DNA of 64,000 nt, from assembly GCF_014058425.1 (NCBI RefSeq), contig NZ_CP049366.1, forward strand, positions 620,001 through 684,000, written 5' to 3'. A program made the translations under genes and the position numbers. The notes beneath the pieces were generated by a model, which worked only from the letters and a program-made list of their open reading frames with translations, did not search any database and had not been told where the DNA came from. Positions 16,232-25,749 of the stretch are shown piece after piece. How positions within the stretch are numbered: position 1 is the stretch's first letter; each line of letters opens with the position of its first letter. The DNA comes from Companilactobacillus pabuli (lineage in GTDB: Bacteria; Bacillota; Bacilli; Lactobacillales; Lactobacillaceae).

Positions 16232-17008
16232 TTAGATTAAATTGTAATGTTTCAAGCCGTTAACAATACCACCGTTAACGTTTTCAGTGGTAATATAAGT
16301 AGCAGCGTCCTTAACTGAATCTATACCATTACCCATAGCAATGTCATAATCGGCGTATTTGATCATAGGTAAGTCGTTAGTTCCGTCACCAAATGCATAA
16401 ACTGGTTTGTCTTCTAGTTCTAAGCCTTTAATAAGATGTTTGATACCACTCATCTTAGAAACGTCTTTTTCAACTGTATCGATTGAATAAGGACCAGTTT
16501 TATAGAATTTTAATTCAGGGAACTTTTCTTGATACCGTTCTGAATCACCGCCAGATACTACGACAACCATAGGAACGTCACCTTTTTGGTAAAAGAGTGG
16601 ATCGATTGAAGGCAAGTCGATATCAACGGCGTGATAAAATTCTTCAACGAAGGGACTGGCTTCACTAAGAAATGATTCAGTCGGTGAGTGCATGCTAACA
16701 CTGTCACCGAATTTCTTTGCTTGCTCAATAACTTGTTTTACTAATTCAGGTTTAATATTATTTTGATAAATAATATTATCCTGTGATTGGACAAATGCGC
16801 CATTTAAAGTAATATAAGTATCAATACCAGTCGTACTAGTAGCGGCTTCAATTTCAATAGGGGAGCGTCCAGTACTGATAACTGGTAAGTAGCCGTTCTC
16901 TTTTAATTGGTGGACCGCTGTCGCTACAGAGTCATCCACTCGAGATTGGGCGTTTAGAAGAGTTCCGTCCAAATCAAAGAAGACGGTACCACGATAATTG
17001 TTTTGCAA
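16232..17008 (-). CDS. Cof-type HAD-superfamily phosphatase
   Basis: A 258-residue HAD hydrolase. Motif I is FFDLDGTLLNAQ near residue 11, motif II VISTGRSP, and motif IV AFGDGTNDLPMIKYADYDIA, with a Cof-type C2 cap (about 85-180). Such enzymes dephosphorylate sugar phosphates or nucleotides; the substrate is unknown. The start is a TTG (17008) after GGTGA; I see no better ATG. It is divergent from the two-component system. Two further members lie at 45319 and 46189. Confidence 0.85.
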   Translation of the reverse strand: MQNNYRGTVFFDLDGTLLNAQSRVDDSVATAVHQLKENGYLPVISTGRSPIEIEAATSTTGIDTYITLNGAFVQSQDNIIYQNNIKPELVKQVIEQAKKFGDSVSMHSPTESFLSEASPFVEEFYHAVDIDLPSIDPLFYQKGDVPMVVVVSGGDSERYQEKFPELKFYKTGPYSIDTVEKDVSKMSGIKHLIKGLELEDKPVYAFGDGTNDLPMIKYADYDIAMGNGIDSVKDAATYITTENVNGGIVNGLKHYNLI

Positions 17009-17105
17009 AAAATCACCAACTTAATTTTATTTTGTATACTAGTAATATGGTAACAATTTTTATTGTAATGATATAGTCAAATCTCACATATGGAGTGATA
17101 TGTTT

Positions 17106-17855
17106 ATGAAAATATTAATGATTGAGGATAACAAGTCTGTTTCTGAAATGATGGGCATGTTCTTTCAAAAAGAAAAATGGGAAGCAAGCTTTGCCTACGA
17201 TGGTAATGAAGCGGTCGATATGTTTAATGAAGACCCAGATAAATGGGATATGATTACCTTAGACTTGAACTTACCGGGAAAAGACGGGATGGAAGTAGCT
17301 AAGGAAATTAGAAAAGTTTCCAAAACTGTTCCGATCATCATGTTGACGGCTCGTGATACGGAAAGTGATCAAGTGCTCGGTTTGGAATTTGGTGCTGACG
17401 ATTACGTTACAAAGCCATTCAGCCCGATTACTTTGATTGCTAGAATGAAGGCCATTCACCGTCGTGATGAAAATATGGCCGAAAAATTGGCAGAATCGAC
17501 ACCGGTTAATGCTGAAGTGGAAGAGGCTGACGATGGTTTTGACATCAATACTGGTTTCTTTAAATTGAATTCAAATACACGTGAAGCATATCTAAATGGT
17601 AAAGAAATTCCTGATTTGACACCAAAGGAATTTGATTTGTTGAAGACTTTGGCAAGTAAACCTAAACAAGTTTTCTCTCGTGAACAATTGCTAGAACAAG
17701 TTTGGGATTACGATTATTTTGGTGAAGAAAGAACCGTTGATGCTCACATTAAGAAATTGCGTCAAAAGATTGAAAAAGTTGGACCTCAAGTTATTGAAAC
17801 TGTTTGGGGTGTCGGCTACAAATTTGATGATACAGGAGCAAAAAATAAAGCATAA
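17106..17855 (+). CDS. OmpR-family response regulator
   Basis: A 249-residue regulator. The receiver domain carries the phospho-acceptor Asp53 (MITLDLNLPGKDG), LTARDTE and VTKPFSP. An acidic linker leads to an OmpR/PhoB winged helix (LTPKEFDLLKTLAS, DAHIKKLRQKIEK, IETVWGVGYKF). Two starts are possible: ATG 17100 is only 4 nt from GGAG, so ATG 17106 is preferred. Its last base overlaps the kinase start. The pair differs from WalRK in having no PAS domain or accessory genes. The stimulus is unknown. Confidence 0.88.
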   Translation: MKILMIEDNKSVSEMMGMFFQKEKWEASFAYDGNEAVDMFNEDPDKWDMITLDLNLPGKDGMEVAKEIRKVSKTVPIIMLTARDTESDQVLGLEFGADDYVTKPFSPITLIARMKAIHRRDENMAEKLAESTPVNAEVEEADDGFDINTGFFKLNSNTREAYLNGKEIPDLTPKEFDLLKTLASKPKQVFSREQLLEQVWDYDYFGEERTVDAHIKKLRQKIEKVGPQVIETVWGVGYKFDDTGAKNKA

Positions 17856-19351
17856 TGAAACTAATCTATCAAAACATGCTGAGTTTTTTGATCGTTATTT
17901 TGACGACTCTTGGAATTATTTTGTATTCCGTTACTAGTGCAGCTACGAATTGGGAATACAATCGGACCTACAAGAGTTTGGAAAGTTATGCTGGTAATCT
18001 GGAAAAGATAGCTTTGAAAACTGATCCTAAAACTGGGCAGATTCATAATATCACTGGCGACAATATTAGAACGGTTGAACAAGTATTGTCAGAGAGAAAT
18101 GTTCAATTTGCTATTTTTGACTATAACAACAACCAAGTTTATCCAACGCCACCAACAAATGTAAAATTGCACTTGAAACAATCTTACTGGAAAAAGCTTA
18201 AGCAAGGTAAGACGATTCGTAATATTCAAAAATCACAAAATGCTGAAGGTAATCCTAGACTTCGAAAGGACGATAATCGGAGCTATGTTTACGTCTTAAC
18301 ACCGTGGTTCCAAAATGGAAAATTGATAGCGGCTGTTTGGGCCGGATCGGATGTTTCTGAATTGCAGACTAATATTGGTGAAATCAACAGTCGACTTTAT
18401 TTTGCCTTATTGATTTCTCTTTTAGCTGCGATACTTTTGAGTTTCATATTATCTAGGTATCAAGTTGATCGAATCAATCGACTACGTGGTGCAACGAAGA
18501 AAGTTGCTAATAATGATTTCTCAGTACACATTGAAAGCAAAGGTCGTGATGAACTGGACGATTTGGCAGATGATTTCAACCAAATGGTTAAGTCACTAGA
18601 GGCTTCTGATACTGAAATTAAGCGTCAGGAACAACGTCGTAAGGAATTCATGGCTGATGCCTCTCACGAAATGAGAACACCACTAACGACCATCAATGGA
18701 CTGTTGGAGGGCTTAGCTTATGATGCCATTCCTGAAGAGTCTAAAGGTCAAAGTATTCAATTGATGCGCAATGAGACTAAACGTTTGATTCGATTAGTTA
18801 ATGAGAATTTGGATTATGAGAAAATTAGAACTAACCAAATTACTATGGCCAAACGAGTTTTCGATGCCAATAAACCATTGCATGATATAACTTCACAATT
18901 GGATAAAAAAGCTAAGACAGCTGGCGATGAATTGATTTTGAAACCTTATGAAGGTGAATTGAAGACTTACGCTGATTATGACCGTTTTGTACAGGTTATT
19001 TTTAATATCATGCAAAATGCTATTCAATTTACTAATAATGGCAAAATCTTTATTAGCGGCAGTCGTAATGAAGAACGTCACGCTTCAGTCTTCATAATTT
19101 CTGATACTGGTATCGGGATGTCTGAAGATCAGGTCAAAAATATTTGGGATCGTTATTATAAAGCTGATCCATCTCGTAAGAATCGTAAGTATGGTGAATC
19201 AGGACTCGGACTTTCAATCGTTCATCAATTGGTGGAAAATCATGGTGGTGAAATTGAAGTTAAGAGTAAGCTCAATGAAGGAACTACCTTTACTGTGACA
19301 TTATTTGACGAAGGATATGAGCACAAGCAAGATAAACAAAAACAAGACTAG
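17855..19351 (+). CDS. Membrane sensor histidine kinase
   Basis: A 498-residue kinase partnered with the preceding regulator (start overlaps its stop by one base). TM1 is about residues 8-30 and TM2 about 182-200, enclosing an approximately 150-residue extracellular sensor. A HAMP domain follows (about 201-255), then HisKA with the H-box FMADASHEMRTPLT (His271), and HATPase_c with an N-box (QVIFNIMQNAIQFTNN), G1 (ISDTGIGM) and G2 (YGESGLGLSIVHQL). The C-terminus is lysine-rich. The sensor region matches no ligand-binding family I know. Confidence 0.88.
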   Translation: MKLIYQNMLSFLIVILTTLGIILYSVTSAATNWEYNRTYKSLESYAGNLEKIALKTDPKTGQIHNITGDNIRTVEQVLSERNVQFAIFDYNNNQVYPTPPTNVKLHLKQSYWKKLKQGKTIRNIQKSQNAEGNPRLRKDDNRSYVYVLTPWFQNGKLIAAVWAGSDVSELQTNIGEINSRLYFALLISLLAAILLSFILSRYQVDRINRLRGATKKVANNDFSVHIESKGRDELDDLADDFNQMVKSLEASDTEIKRQEQRRKEFMADASHEMRTPLTTINGLLEGLAYDAIPEESKGQSIQLMRNETKRLIRLVNENLDYEKIRTNQITMAKRVFDANKPLHDITSQLDKKAKTAGDELILKPYEGELKTYADYDRFVQVIFNIMQNAIQFTNNGKIFISGSRNEERHASVFIISDTGIGMSEDQVKNIWDRYYKADPSRKNRKYGESGLGLSIVHQLVENHGGEIEVKSKLNEGTTFTVTLFDEGYEHKQDKQKQD

Positions 19352-19380
19352 TAAAGTACACCATTTTGGTGTACTTTTTT
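19351..19380 (+). terminator. Intrinsic terminator after the kinase
   Basis: AAAGTACACC pairs with GGTGTACTTT around ATTTT, followed by T residues. Confidence 0.85.
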
Positions 19381-19405
19381 GATATATATTACGGAGGATT
19401 AACTG

Positions 19406-20023
19406 ATGAAATATGAATGGCGTAAGCTTGAACGTGACTTTTATTCAACTAAGAAAAAGCCAGTGATTTTAAATATTCCAAAACAAAAATTTATCTCATT
19501 ATCTGGGACTGGTAATCCTAATGGTCCTGAATTTTCTCAAAAGATTCAAATTTTGTATCCAGCCGCATATGGAATTAAGGGTGCGTATAAAAAGGTAGCA
19601 GACTCTCAAGAATTTGACGATTATGTAGTATTTCCGTTGGAAGGCGTTTGGTCATTGACGAAAAAAGGTCAGCAACTAGATTATTTAGATAAAAATGAAT
19701 TCAGTTATGACATTATGATTAGAATCCCAGATTTTGTTTCTGATGATTTGGTTAAATCAGCCTTGCAATCGGTCAAAGAAAAGAAATCTTTGGCTGAAAT
19801 AGATAATCTTGAGATTAAAGAATATCCGGCTATGGAAGTAGCCCAAATATTGCATGTAGGTAGTTATGATGATGAGCCTGCTAGTTTTAAGAAAATTGAC
19901 GATTTAGTCGCTAGTGAAAATAAACAACGCATATTTAAGGTTCATCGTGAAATTTATTTATCTGATGCCCGCCGAGTGGAACCCGACAAATTAAAAACTA
20001 TCTTAAGATATCAAATTAAATAA
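19406..20023 (+). CDS. GyrI-like small-molecule-binding domain protein
   Basis: A 205-residue cytoplasmic protein in the GyrI-like/SOUL-related superfamily. It has no DNA-binding domain, unlike AraC- or MerR-linked members. Features include FISLSGTGNPNGPEFSQKIQ near the start, GVWSLTKKGQQLDY in the middle, and QILHVGSYDDEPASFKKID plus HREIYLSDARRVEPDKLKTI at the end, the last being typical for stand-alone members. Some relatives are hydrolases of electrophilic compounds; the role here is unknown. GGAGG precedes ATG 19406 and a bidirectional terminator follows. Confidence 0.75.
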   Translation: MKYEWRKLERDFYSTKKKPVILNIPKQKFISLSGTGNPNGPEFSQKIQILYPAAYGIKGAYKKVADSQEFDDYVVFPLEGVWSLTKKGQQLDYLDKNEFSYDIMIRIPDFVSDDLVKSALQSVKEKKSLAEIDNLEIKEYPAMEVAQILHVGSYDDEPASFKKIDDLVASENKQRIFKVHREIYLSDARRVEPDKLKTILRYQIK

Positions 20024-20037
20024 AGATATCTTCTTAT

Positions 20038-20090
20038 TAAAAAAACTCCAATAAGTCCTAAATTCTTAGGCATTTATTGGAGTTTTTTTA
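20038..20090. terminator. Bidirectional terminator
   Basis: AAAAAACTCCAATAA pairs with TTATTGGAGTTTTTT, with an inner CCTAA/TTAGG stem. It lies between the GyrI-like gene and the convergent ltaS gene. Confidence 0.88.
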
Positions 20091-22226
20091 TTTTTGATTT
20101 AAATAATCCCAACTGTCAATCGGCGTACGATCATTTTGTAGTTGTACCGCATCAGTTGTGTAGAGATCAGTCGTTGATTTATTACCATTCTTTGAATAGA
20201 GACTAGTTGATTTGTCTCCAAGTTTGTTACGAAGTTCTTCCATTTGTTGCACTTGATTCAAGTAAGAATAATTATTTGGATCAGTAGGTGTGAAATTATT
20301 TGGTGTGTAGAAGCGGAGCAGATTTTTATTGTTGATATTATCAGAAGTTTTCAGCTTAGTATCAACATCCTTCTCCCATTTAGCAACTTTAGTGACTAAT
20401 TCAGGGTTATTGCGCATGTCAACTTCTTCGCCAGTTTCATTGGTGTAAACAGTTGTCGAAGTTCCATTTCTGATAACAGTGTATTTTGGCGTTACGAAGC
20501 TTTTCTTTCTGAAGGCAACGATTGAATTATGTTGTTTGGAAAGTAAATCGGTTCCTAATTGTACGTACGATTTAGTATTTACTCCAGCTAAATGCAAGAT
20601 TGTTGGTAGGACATCGATTTCATCACCATAAGTGTGATTAATTCCACCTTTTAGACCGTCCATATGGATCATAAAAGGAACGCGCTGCATTTGAATATTG
20701 TCAAATTTTGTCCAAGTCTCTGGGGTTTTGCCAAGCATTGTCGAAAGAGCCTTGTGTTGTTCGTCATTTAATCCGTAATGATCACCGTAAAGTACGACTA
20801 TGGTGTTCTTTTCCAATCCAGAGGCTTTCAAATAGTTGAAAAATTCTTCAACAGATTTATCGAGATAGTGGGCAGTTTTGAAATAGTCATTTACAACAGA
20901 ATTTTCGTTGTCAGAAGTTTGGAAACCAGCATTGTCTTCGTCAGAAAATTGATATCCAACGTGGTTAGTGATGGTTAAGAACTTGGTATAGAAGGGTTGT
21001 TGCATTTGCTCTAGATATTTGACTCCTTCAGAAAAGAGCAGTTTGTCTTTGATACCATAACCATTTAGCGATAAGGTATCAGAATCCTTAGTATCATAGT
21101 AGCTCTTGTCGAAGAAATAATTGTAGCCCATATTTTTATAAGTGATGTTTCGTCCCCAAAAGCTTCCAATATTACCGTGAAAGACGGCACTCGTATAACC
21201 CTTTTGTTGGGCCAAAATTGCCGGTGCTGATTGGAAAGTGTTGTCGCCACCAAGTTTTTGGAAAAATGAGCCTTCAGGCAATCCGAATAAACCTGATTCG
21301 AGCATCGTTTCAGCATCACTAGTTCGACCGTTACCAACTTCATTGAAAAAGTTATCGAACGAAAGGGTATTTTGGTCATTGTAAAGACTGTTTAAAAATG
21401 GAGTGACCTCTTGGTCATTAACTTTCATACCAATTAAGAATTGTTCAAAACTTTCTAGATGGATAATAATGATATTTTTGCCATTAGCTTTACCGAAATA
21501 CTTGGGATTTGGTTTAGCATAATTATTATTGACATAATCCAAAACATCATCGACCTCAGCCTCAGTTGCACTAGAGCGTACTTGATTGTTTTGAACTGAA
21601 CGAACTGAATCATAGCCTAAAAATGAGTTGATGCCGAGATATTGCACGATATAAGAGTGATCAAAGGTTCTTCCAAGTAATTGTGGACGATTAGCTTCAG
21701 AACCTGCTAAATCGGCAGAAAATAAAGCAATACCCAACATACTAGTAGCTAGGGCATTGAGTTTTCTAAAGGGACGTTGATCGATTTTTACGAAACGAGT
21801 TGTGAATAATAAAATAATTACTACAAAATCAATCAAGTAAATTAAATCTCTTGGCTGCATTGAACTTAAAGTACTAGCCCCTAAACCTTTAGCAACCTTA
21901 GTAACACCAAGCATTGTACTGACAGAGATAAAGTCGGCCATTTCACGATAATATAGCAAATTAGCGTAAATGAAAATTGAGTCAGCAAGATAAATAAGTC
22001 CCATGACTATGTATGAGATTTTGGGTTTGTTGATATAGAGAGCTAATCCCAATAAAAAAACCAGTGTTGCCAAGGGATTGACTATCATAAAAAAGTATTG
22101 CCATAAGTTATTGATAGTTAAGCCAAAGTCCAGAAAATAGGTAACCACTGTTTTTAACCATAGACACAAGACTAGGAAACCCATGAATCCTAATCGCGTG
22201 TTCAATATGGATTTTATTTTTTGCAT
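20088..22226 (-). CDS. ltaS: Lipoteichoic acid synthase-type phosphoglycerol transferase (copy 1)
   Basis: A 712-residue sulfatase-superfamily membrane enzyme that polymerises glycerol phosphate from phosphatidylglycerol onto a lipid anchor. Five N-terminal transmembrane helices (about 1-175) precede an extracellular sulfatase domain (about 250-610). That domain shows HLESFEQFLIG, GNGRTSDAETMLESGLFGLP (catalytic Thr), FHGNIGSFWGRN, FYTKFLTITNHVGYQFSDED and VLYGDHYGL. The ATG at 22226 has GAGGG upstream; the in-frame ATG at 22238 overlaps that site. A tandem paralog (22807-24957) of the same size precedes it on the same strand; element C lies between them. One copy may act as primase (LtaP-like), which is inference. 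Confidence 0.9.
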   Translation of the reverse strand: MQKIKSILNTRLGFMGFLVLCLWLKTVVTYFLDFGLTINNLWQYFFMIVNPLATLVFLLGLALYINKPKISYIVMGLIYLADSIFIYANLLYYREMADFISVSTMLGVTKVAKGLGASTLSSMQPRDLIYLIDFVVIILLFTTRFVKIDQRPFRKLNALATSMLGIALFSADLAGSEANRPQLLGRTFDHSYIVQYLGINSFLGYDSVRSVQNNQVRSSATEAEVDDVLDYVNNNYAKPNPKYFGKANGKNIIIIHLESFEQFLIGMKVNDQEVTPFLNSLYNDQNTLSFDNFFNEVGNGRTSDAETMLESGLFGLPEGSFFQKLGGDNTFQSAPAILAQQKGYTSAVFHGNIGSFWGRNITYKNMGYNYFFDKSYYDTKDSDTLSLNGYGIKDKLLFSEGVKYLEQMQQPFYTKFLTITNHVGYQFSDEDNAGFQTSDNENSVVNDYFKTAHYLDKSVEEFFNYLKASGLEKNTIVVLYGDHYGLNDEQHKALSTMLGKTPETWTKFDNIQMQRVPFMIHMDGLKGGINHTYGDEIDVLPTILHLAGVNTKSYVQLGTDLLSKQHNSIVAFRKKSFVTPKYTVIRNGTSTTVYTNETGEEVDMRNNPELVTKVAKWEKDVDTKLKTSDNINNKNLLRFYTPNNFTPTDPNNYSYLNQVQQMEELRNKLGDKSTSLYSKNGNKSTTDLYTTDAVQLQNDRTPIDSWDYLNQK

Positions 22227-22299
22227 AATATCCCTCATAACTAAATTAATTCAATGATTAAATGATACGTTATTTCGGAAAAGAAAAAAAGCCAGCTTT

Positions 22300-22803
22300 A
22301 GCTGATTTAAGGCACTGGTTATCGTTAGGTGTCGTCGTCCGTTTTACTTTGTGGACGCTGGAACGTACTGAGCGCAACTTTAAGCCAATTCCAGAACCGA
22401 GAACAGTCTTAAAACTTGGCCTTTTACAAAAGCGATAAATCGCTAAGTAAAATTTCAGTACTGAGTGTCCACAAAGCAGCCACACTGAATAACGACATTT
22501 ATTTTTATCTCAAGTAAATCAAAAAGCCTCAATTCAGATATAGTCGAGTAACTATCTATTTGAATTGAGGCTTATTTGTTTGGTCATAAAGATATAGAAC
22601 CACTGTCTAGTCCGGAATAGCAAAGAAAATTGGCTCAGTAGTGAAATTATTCTTAGCAACTTGTTGCTTAGAATAAGGTCGAGTTTTGAGATTTTGCGCA
22701 CTTGGTTTATGCAAAAGCTCAAAATCGTGCCCACTACGTTCCAGCCAAATTTTCTTTGCTATGGAGGACGGAATCCCAAACTGATCTAGCTTAAGAAAGA
22801 ACC
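22300..22803. mobile_element. Structured MITE-like element copy C between the ltaS genes
   Basis: Unit C1 (about 22332-22495) has the outer stem CTTTGTGGAC with GTCCACAAAG. The central stem is GCCTCAATTCA (22526-22536) with TGAATTGAGGC (22561-22571). Unit C2 (about 22607-22772, inverse) has the outer stem AGCAAAGAAAATTGGCT with AGCCAAATTTTCTTTGCT. The right terminal repeat (CTTAAGAAAGAACC) is intact and ends 3 nt before the stop of the upstream ltaS gene; the left end has decayed. I could not identify a target duplication. Read from ltaS copy 2, the central hairpin followed by T5 could act as its terminator. Confidence 0.7.
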
Positions 22804-22806
22804 AAC

Positions 22807-24957
22807 TTAATTAGTAGAATCATTTTTTCCTTTTAGAACACTGGACCAACTATCAATTACAGACCGGTCACCATTTAGTTCAGGTGCATCAGTTGAGTAA
22901 AGGTTGGTAGTTGACTTGTTGCCATTTTGTGAATAGACACTTGTAGATTTCAATCCAAGATTATTTCTAGTAGCAACCAATTTTTGAATTTCATTTTGAT
23001 AATTATATTCCTTGCTATCAACAGGGGTAAAACCAGTAGGCGTGTAGAATCTCAGAAGGTTCTTGTTGTTGATCGTGTCGGATAGTTTCAATTTGTCGTT
23101 GACGTATTGTTGCCATTTAGCTACTTTTTCTTTTAATTTAGGATTTTGACTTAAATCTACCAACTCACCAGTTTTATTTTTATAAACTTCTGGGTCGCCA
23201 TTACTATTCTTTAAGACTGTGTAATGAGGTGTGACGAAGTTTTTATTTCTAAAGATAACGATTTGATTGTGTTGTTTTGATAGTAAATCAGTTCCTAACT
23301 GAATGTACTGCTTAGTATTGATCCCGGCCAAATGTAAAATAGTTGGCAAGACGTCGATCTCACCACCATAAGAGTGATTGATACCACCTTTAAGGCCTTT
23401 CATGTGAATCATAAAGGGAACCTTTTGCATTTGCGAATCATTGAAGTCGGACCAATCATTCGTATCGACACCTAACAATGGAGCCAAATCAGGATTTTGA
23501 CTGTTGGAAAGGCCGTAATGATCACCGTAAAGAACAATCATGGAATTATCATAGATCCCACTAGATTTTAGATAATTGAAGAATTCTTGCAAAGCATTGT
23601 CCAAGTAATGAGCAGTTAAAAAGTAATTGTTAACAGCACTGTTGCTTGTATTAGGTGCTTGGAAACCATCGTTGTCTTCATCTGGTAATTCGAATGGATA
23701 ATGGTTAGTAACGGTAATAAATTTAGTGTAGAAAGGCTGTTGCAATTGCTCAAGATACTTAACACTTTCTGAAAGCATCAGTTTATCTTTCATACCATAT
23801 TCCAAACTAGAATCGGCTGTTTTGTTAAAGTAATTTGAATCAAAGAAATAATCATAGCCCATGTTTTTATAGACATTATCACGATTCCAAAAACTTCCAA
23901 TATTCCCATGGAAAACGGCACTAGTATAGCCTTCTTTTTGTCCAAGAATGGCCGGTGCAGCCTGGAAAGTATTGTCACTGCCGAGTTTTGAGAAGAGGGA
24001 ACCTTCTGGCAATCCGAAGAGTCCTGTCTCTAACATATTCTCAGCATCACTAGTTTTTCCTTGACCAACTTCATGGTAAAAATTATCAAACGACATCGTG
24101 TTTTTATCACTGTAAAGGCTATTTAAAAACGGTGTAACTTCTTGACCATTAACTTTGTAATTGATGAGGAATTGTTGAAAACTTTCCAAATGAATTACAA
24201 TAATATTTTTACCTTTAGCTTTGCCAAAGTATGTTGGATTGGGTTTGGCGTAATTCTTTTTAACTTCAGTTAAAACGTCATCCATATCGGTACCAACAGC
24301 TTCCGAACGCACTTGATTGTTTTGAACTGTTTTAATCGAATCATAGGCTAGGAAACTGTTTAAACCTAAATATTTAACAATGTAAGCACGATCGAAGGTC
24401 CGTCCTAGTAATTGTGGACGATTACTTTCAGCAATAGTTAAATTTAATGAGAAGAGAAAGATTCCCAAAAAAGTTGTTGCAATTGCAGTTAACTTTTTCA
24501 TAGGTTGAGGATCAATTTTGATATAATGGGTTAGTAACAAAATTGCTAAAATAATGAAATCTAATCCATAAATAAAATCATGGATTTGAACTAAATTAGC
24601 AGCACTACCACCGAGACCCTTGGAGACCTTAGCAGCACCAGCGATTGTGTTAAAAGATAGAAAATCACTAAATTCCCGGTAATAAAGAATATTTCCGTAT
24701 AAAAGGGCTGACTCTAAAACATAGATAAAGCCCATAACGATATAGGAAATTTTGGAACGATTGATGTATAACGCTATGCTCAAAAGTATAACGGCTGTTG
24801 CAATGGGATTGATTATTAAAATAAAATGTTGTAACGGGTCCGAAACGCCTAGTGAAAAATCACAGTAATAGGCAATAATAGTTTTGATCCATAGTAAAGC
24901 GACTAATAGAGCCATAAAGCCCAATCGCTTGTTCAAGATATTTTTTAATTTATTCAT
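22807..24957 (-). CDS. ltaS: Lipoteichoic acid synthase-type phosphoglycerol transferase (copy 2)
   Basis: A 716-residue paralog of the following gene with the same architecture. It has five N-terminal TM helices (about 1-175) and a sulfatase domain with HLESFQQFLINYK, GQGKTSDAENMLETGLFGLP (catalytic Thr), VFHGNIGSFWNRD, FYTKFITVTNHYPFELPDED and VLYGDHYGLSNSQ. AAGGA is about 7 nt before the ATG. Both paralogs share a C-terminal tail with LYSTDAPEL/LYTTDAVQL-type motifs, which suggests a fairly recent duplication. It is divergent from the VanZ gene. Division of labour between the two copies cannot be read from sequence. Confidence 0.9.
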   Translation of the reverse strand: MNKLKNILNKRLGFMALLVALLWIKTIIAYYCDFSLGVSDPLQHFILIINPIATAVILLSIALYINRSKISYIVMGFIYVLESALLYGNILYYREFSDFLSFNTIAGAAKVSKGLGGSAANLVQIHDFIYGLDFIILAILLLTHYIKIDPQPMKKLTAIATTFLGIFLFSLNLTIAESNRPQLLGRTFDRAYIVKYLGLNSFLAYDSIKTVQNNQVRSEAVGTDMDDVLTEVKKNYAKPNPTYFGKAKGKNIIVIHLESFQQFLINYKVNGQEVTPFLNSLYSDKNTMSFDNFYHEVGQGKTSDAENMLETGLFGLPEGSLFSKLGSDNTFQAAPAILGQKEGYTSAVFHGNIGSFWNRDNVYKNMGYDYFFDSNYFNKTADSSLEYGMKDKLMLSESVKYLEQLQQPFYTKFITVTNHYPFELPDEDNDGFQAPNTSNSAVNNYFLTAHYLDNALQEFFNYLKSSGIYDNSMIVLYGDHYGLSNSQNPDLAPLLGVDTNDWSDFNDSQMQKVPFMIHMKGLKGGINHSYGGEIDVLPTILHLAGINTKQYIQLGTDLLSKQHNQIVIFRNKNFVTPHYTVLKNSNGDPEVYKNKTGELVDLSQNPKLKEKVAKWQQYVNDKLKLSDTINNKNLLRFYTPTGFTPVDSKEYNYQNEIQKLVATRNNLGLKSTSVYSQNGNKSTTNLYSTDAPELNGDRSVIDSWSSVLKGKNDSTN

Positions 24958-25060
24958 TAGAAATTCCTTGTTTTTAAAAATTCTTAAATAAATCTATTTA
25001 AAGACTAAATAAATCACTTAATTGTTAGTATAATACGTTATAGGTAAAAAGTGGGAAAGA

Positions 25061-25690
25061 ATGAGCAAAATGATATTTTTAGGACCATTATATAGTTATA
25101 TATATGCGCGTTTTGCAACAAAATTTAATCATTTTCCATTGATTCGGCTTTCTTTTTACGCTGTTGATAAAGCAATATTATATACTTTAATTTTTATAAT
25201 TTTAAGGTATATCTGGGTTAAAATAAAGAAAAGAAATACTACCTTTTGGTATGAGTTTTGGCTCAGCGTGTTCGTTTTTTATGTTTTCCTACTTTTTGCT
25301 TTGACAGTTTTTCGAGATGGCTACTTCATATGGCAATTCAAATTTTTCTGGCACCGTCCGTTATCCGATATAAATACCATTCCACTGATAGAAACGATGA
25401 AGTTAGCAGATGCTAAGTCATTGGTCGACTTTTTTTATAATTTGTATGGTAATATTGTGTGGTTCGTACCGATGGGATTCTTCATTCCCGCATTAAGTAA
25501 GCGCCACCTCAACTTTCTGCAAGTTGTCTTAATGGGTGCGATGATTTCAGTGTCAATTGAAGCTTTACAGTTTGTTTTAAATACTGGTGTCACCGATATT
25601 GATGATGTTATCTTCAATACTTTAGGTGCTGTGGTAGGGTATTTATTATATTTTTTAGGAAAATGGATAAAAAAGCTAATAAAAATTTGA
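25061..25690 (+). CDS. VanZ-like family membrane protein
   Basis: A 209-residue protein with about five hydrophobic segments. The VanZ-type signature is clear: DINTIPLIETM, YNLYGNIVWFVPMGFFIPAL, SVSIEALQFVLNTGVTDIDD and VIFNTLGAVVGYLLYF. VanZ gives low-level teicoplanin tolerance in the vanA cluster, but chromosomal homologs mostly have no known role. GGGAAAG lies 3-4 nt before the ATG. It is divergent from ltaS copy 2, which may hint at envelope function, and precedes pgi by 59 nt. Confidence 0.8.
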   Translation: MSKMIFLGPLYSYIYARFATKFNHFPLIRLSFYAVDKAILYTLIFIILRYIWVKIKKRNTTFWYEFWLSVFVFYVFLLFALTVFRDGYFIWQFKFFWHRPLSDINTIPLIETMKLADAKSLVDFFYNLYGNIVWFVPMGFFIPALSKRHLNFLQVVLMGAMISVSIEALQFVLNTGVTDIDDVIFNTLGAVVGYLLYFLGKWIKKLIKI

Positions 25691-25749
25691 AATTTTCTTC
25701 GAAAATGATTAATCTTAGATTTGACGATATATATGGAGGAGAGAGATAA

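Noticed and set aside
22300-22325. Target duplication around element C
   Set aside because: The left end has decayed and no flanking 7-mer matches the AACTTAA next to the right end.
22552-22734. A 60-residue frame (FCINQVRKISKLDLILSNKLLR) inside element C, with near-identical frames at 35441-35623 and a related one at 9797-9982
   Set aside because: The frames arise from the conserved hairpin units, lack ribosome sites and would be translated across self-complementary stems. Similarity follows from the repeat, not from a protein family.
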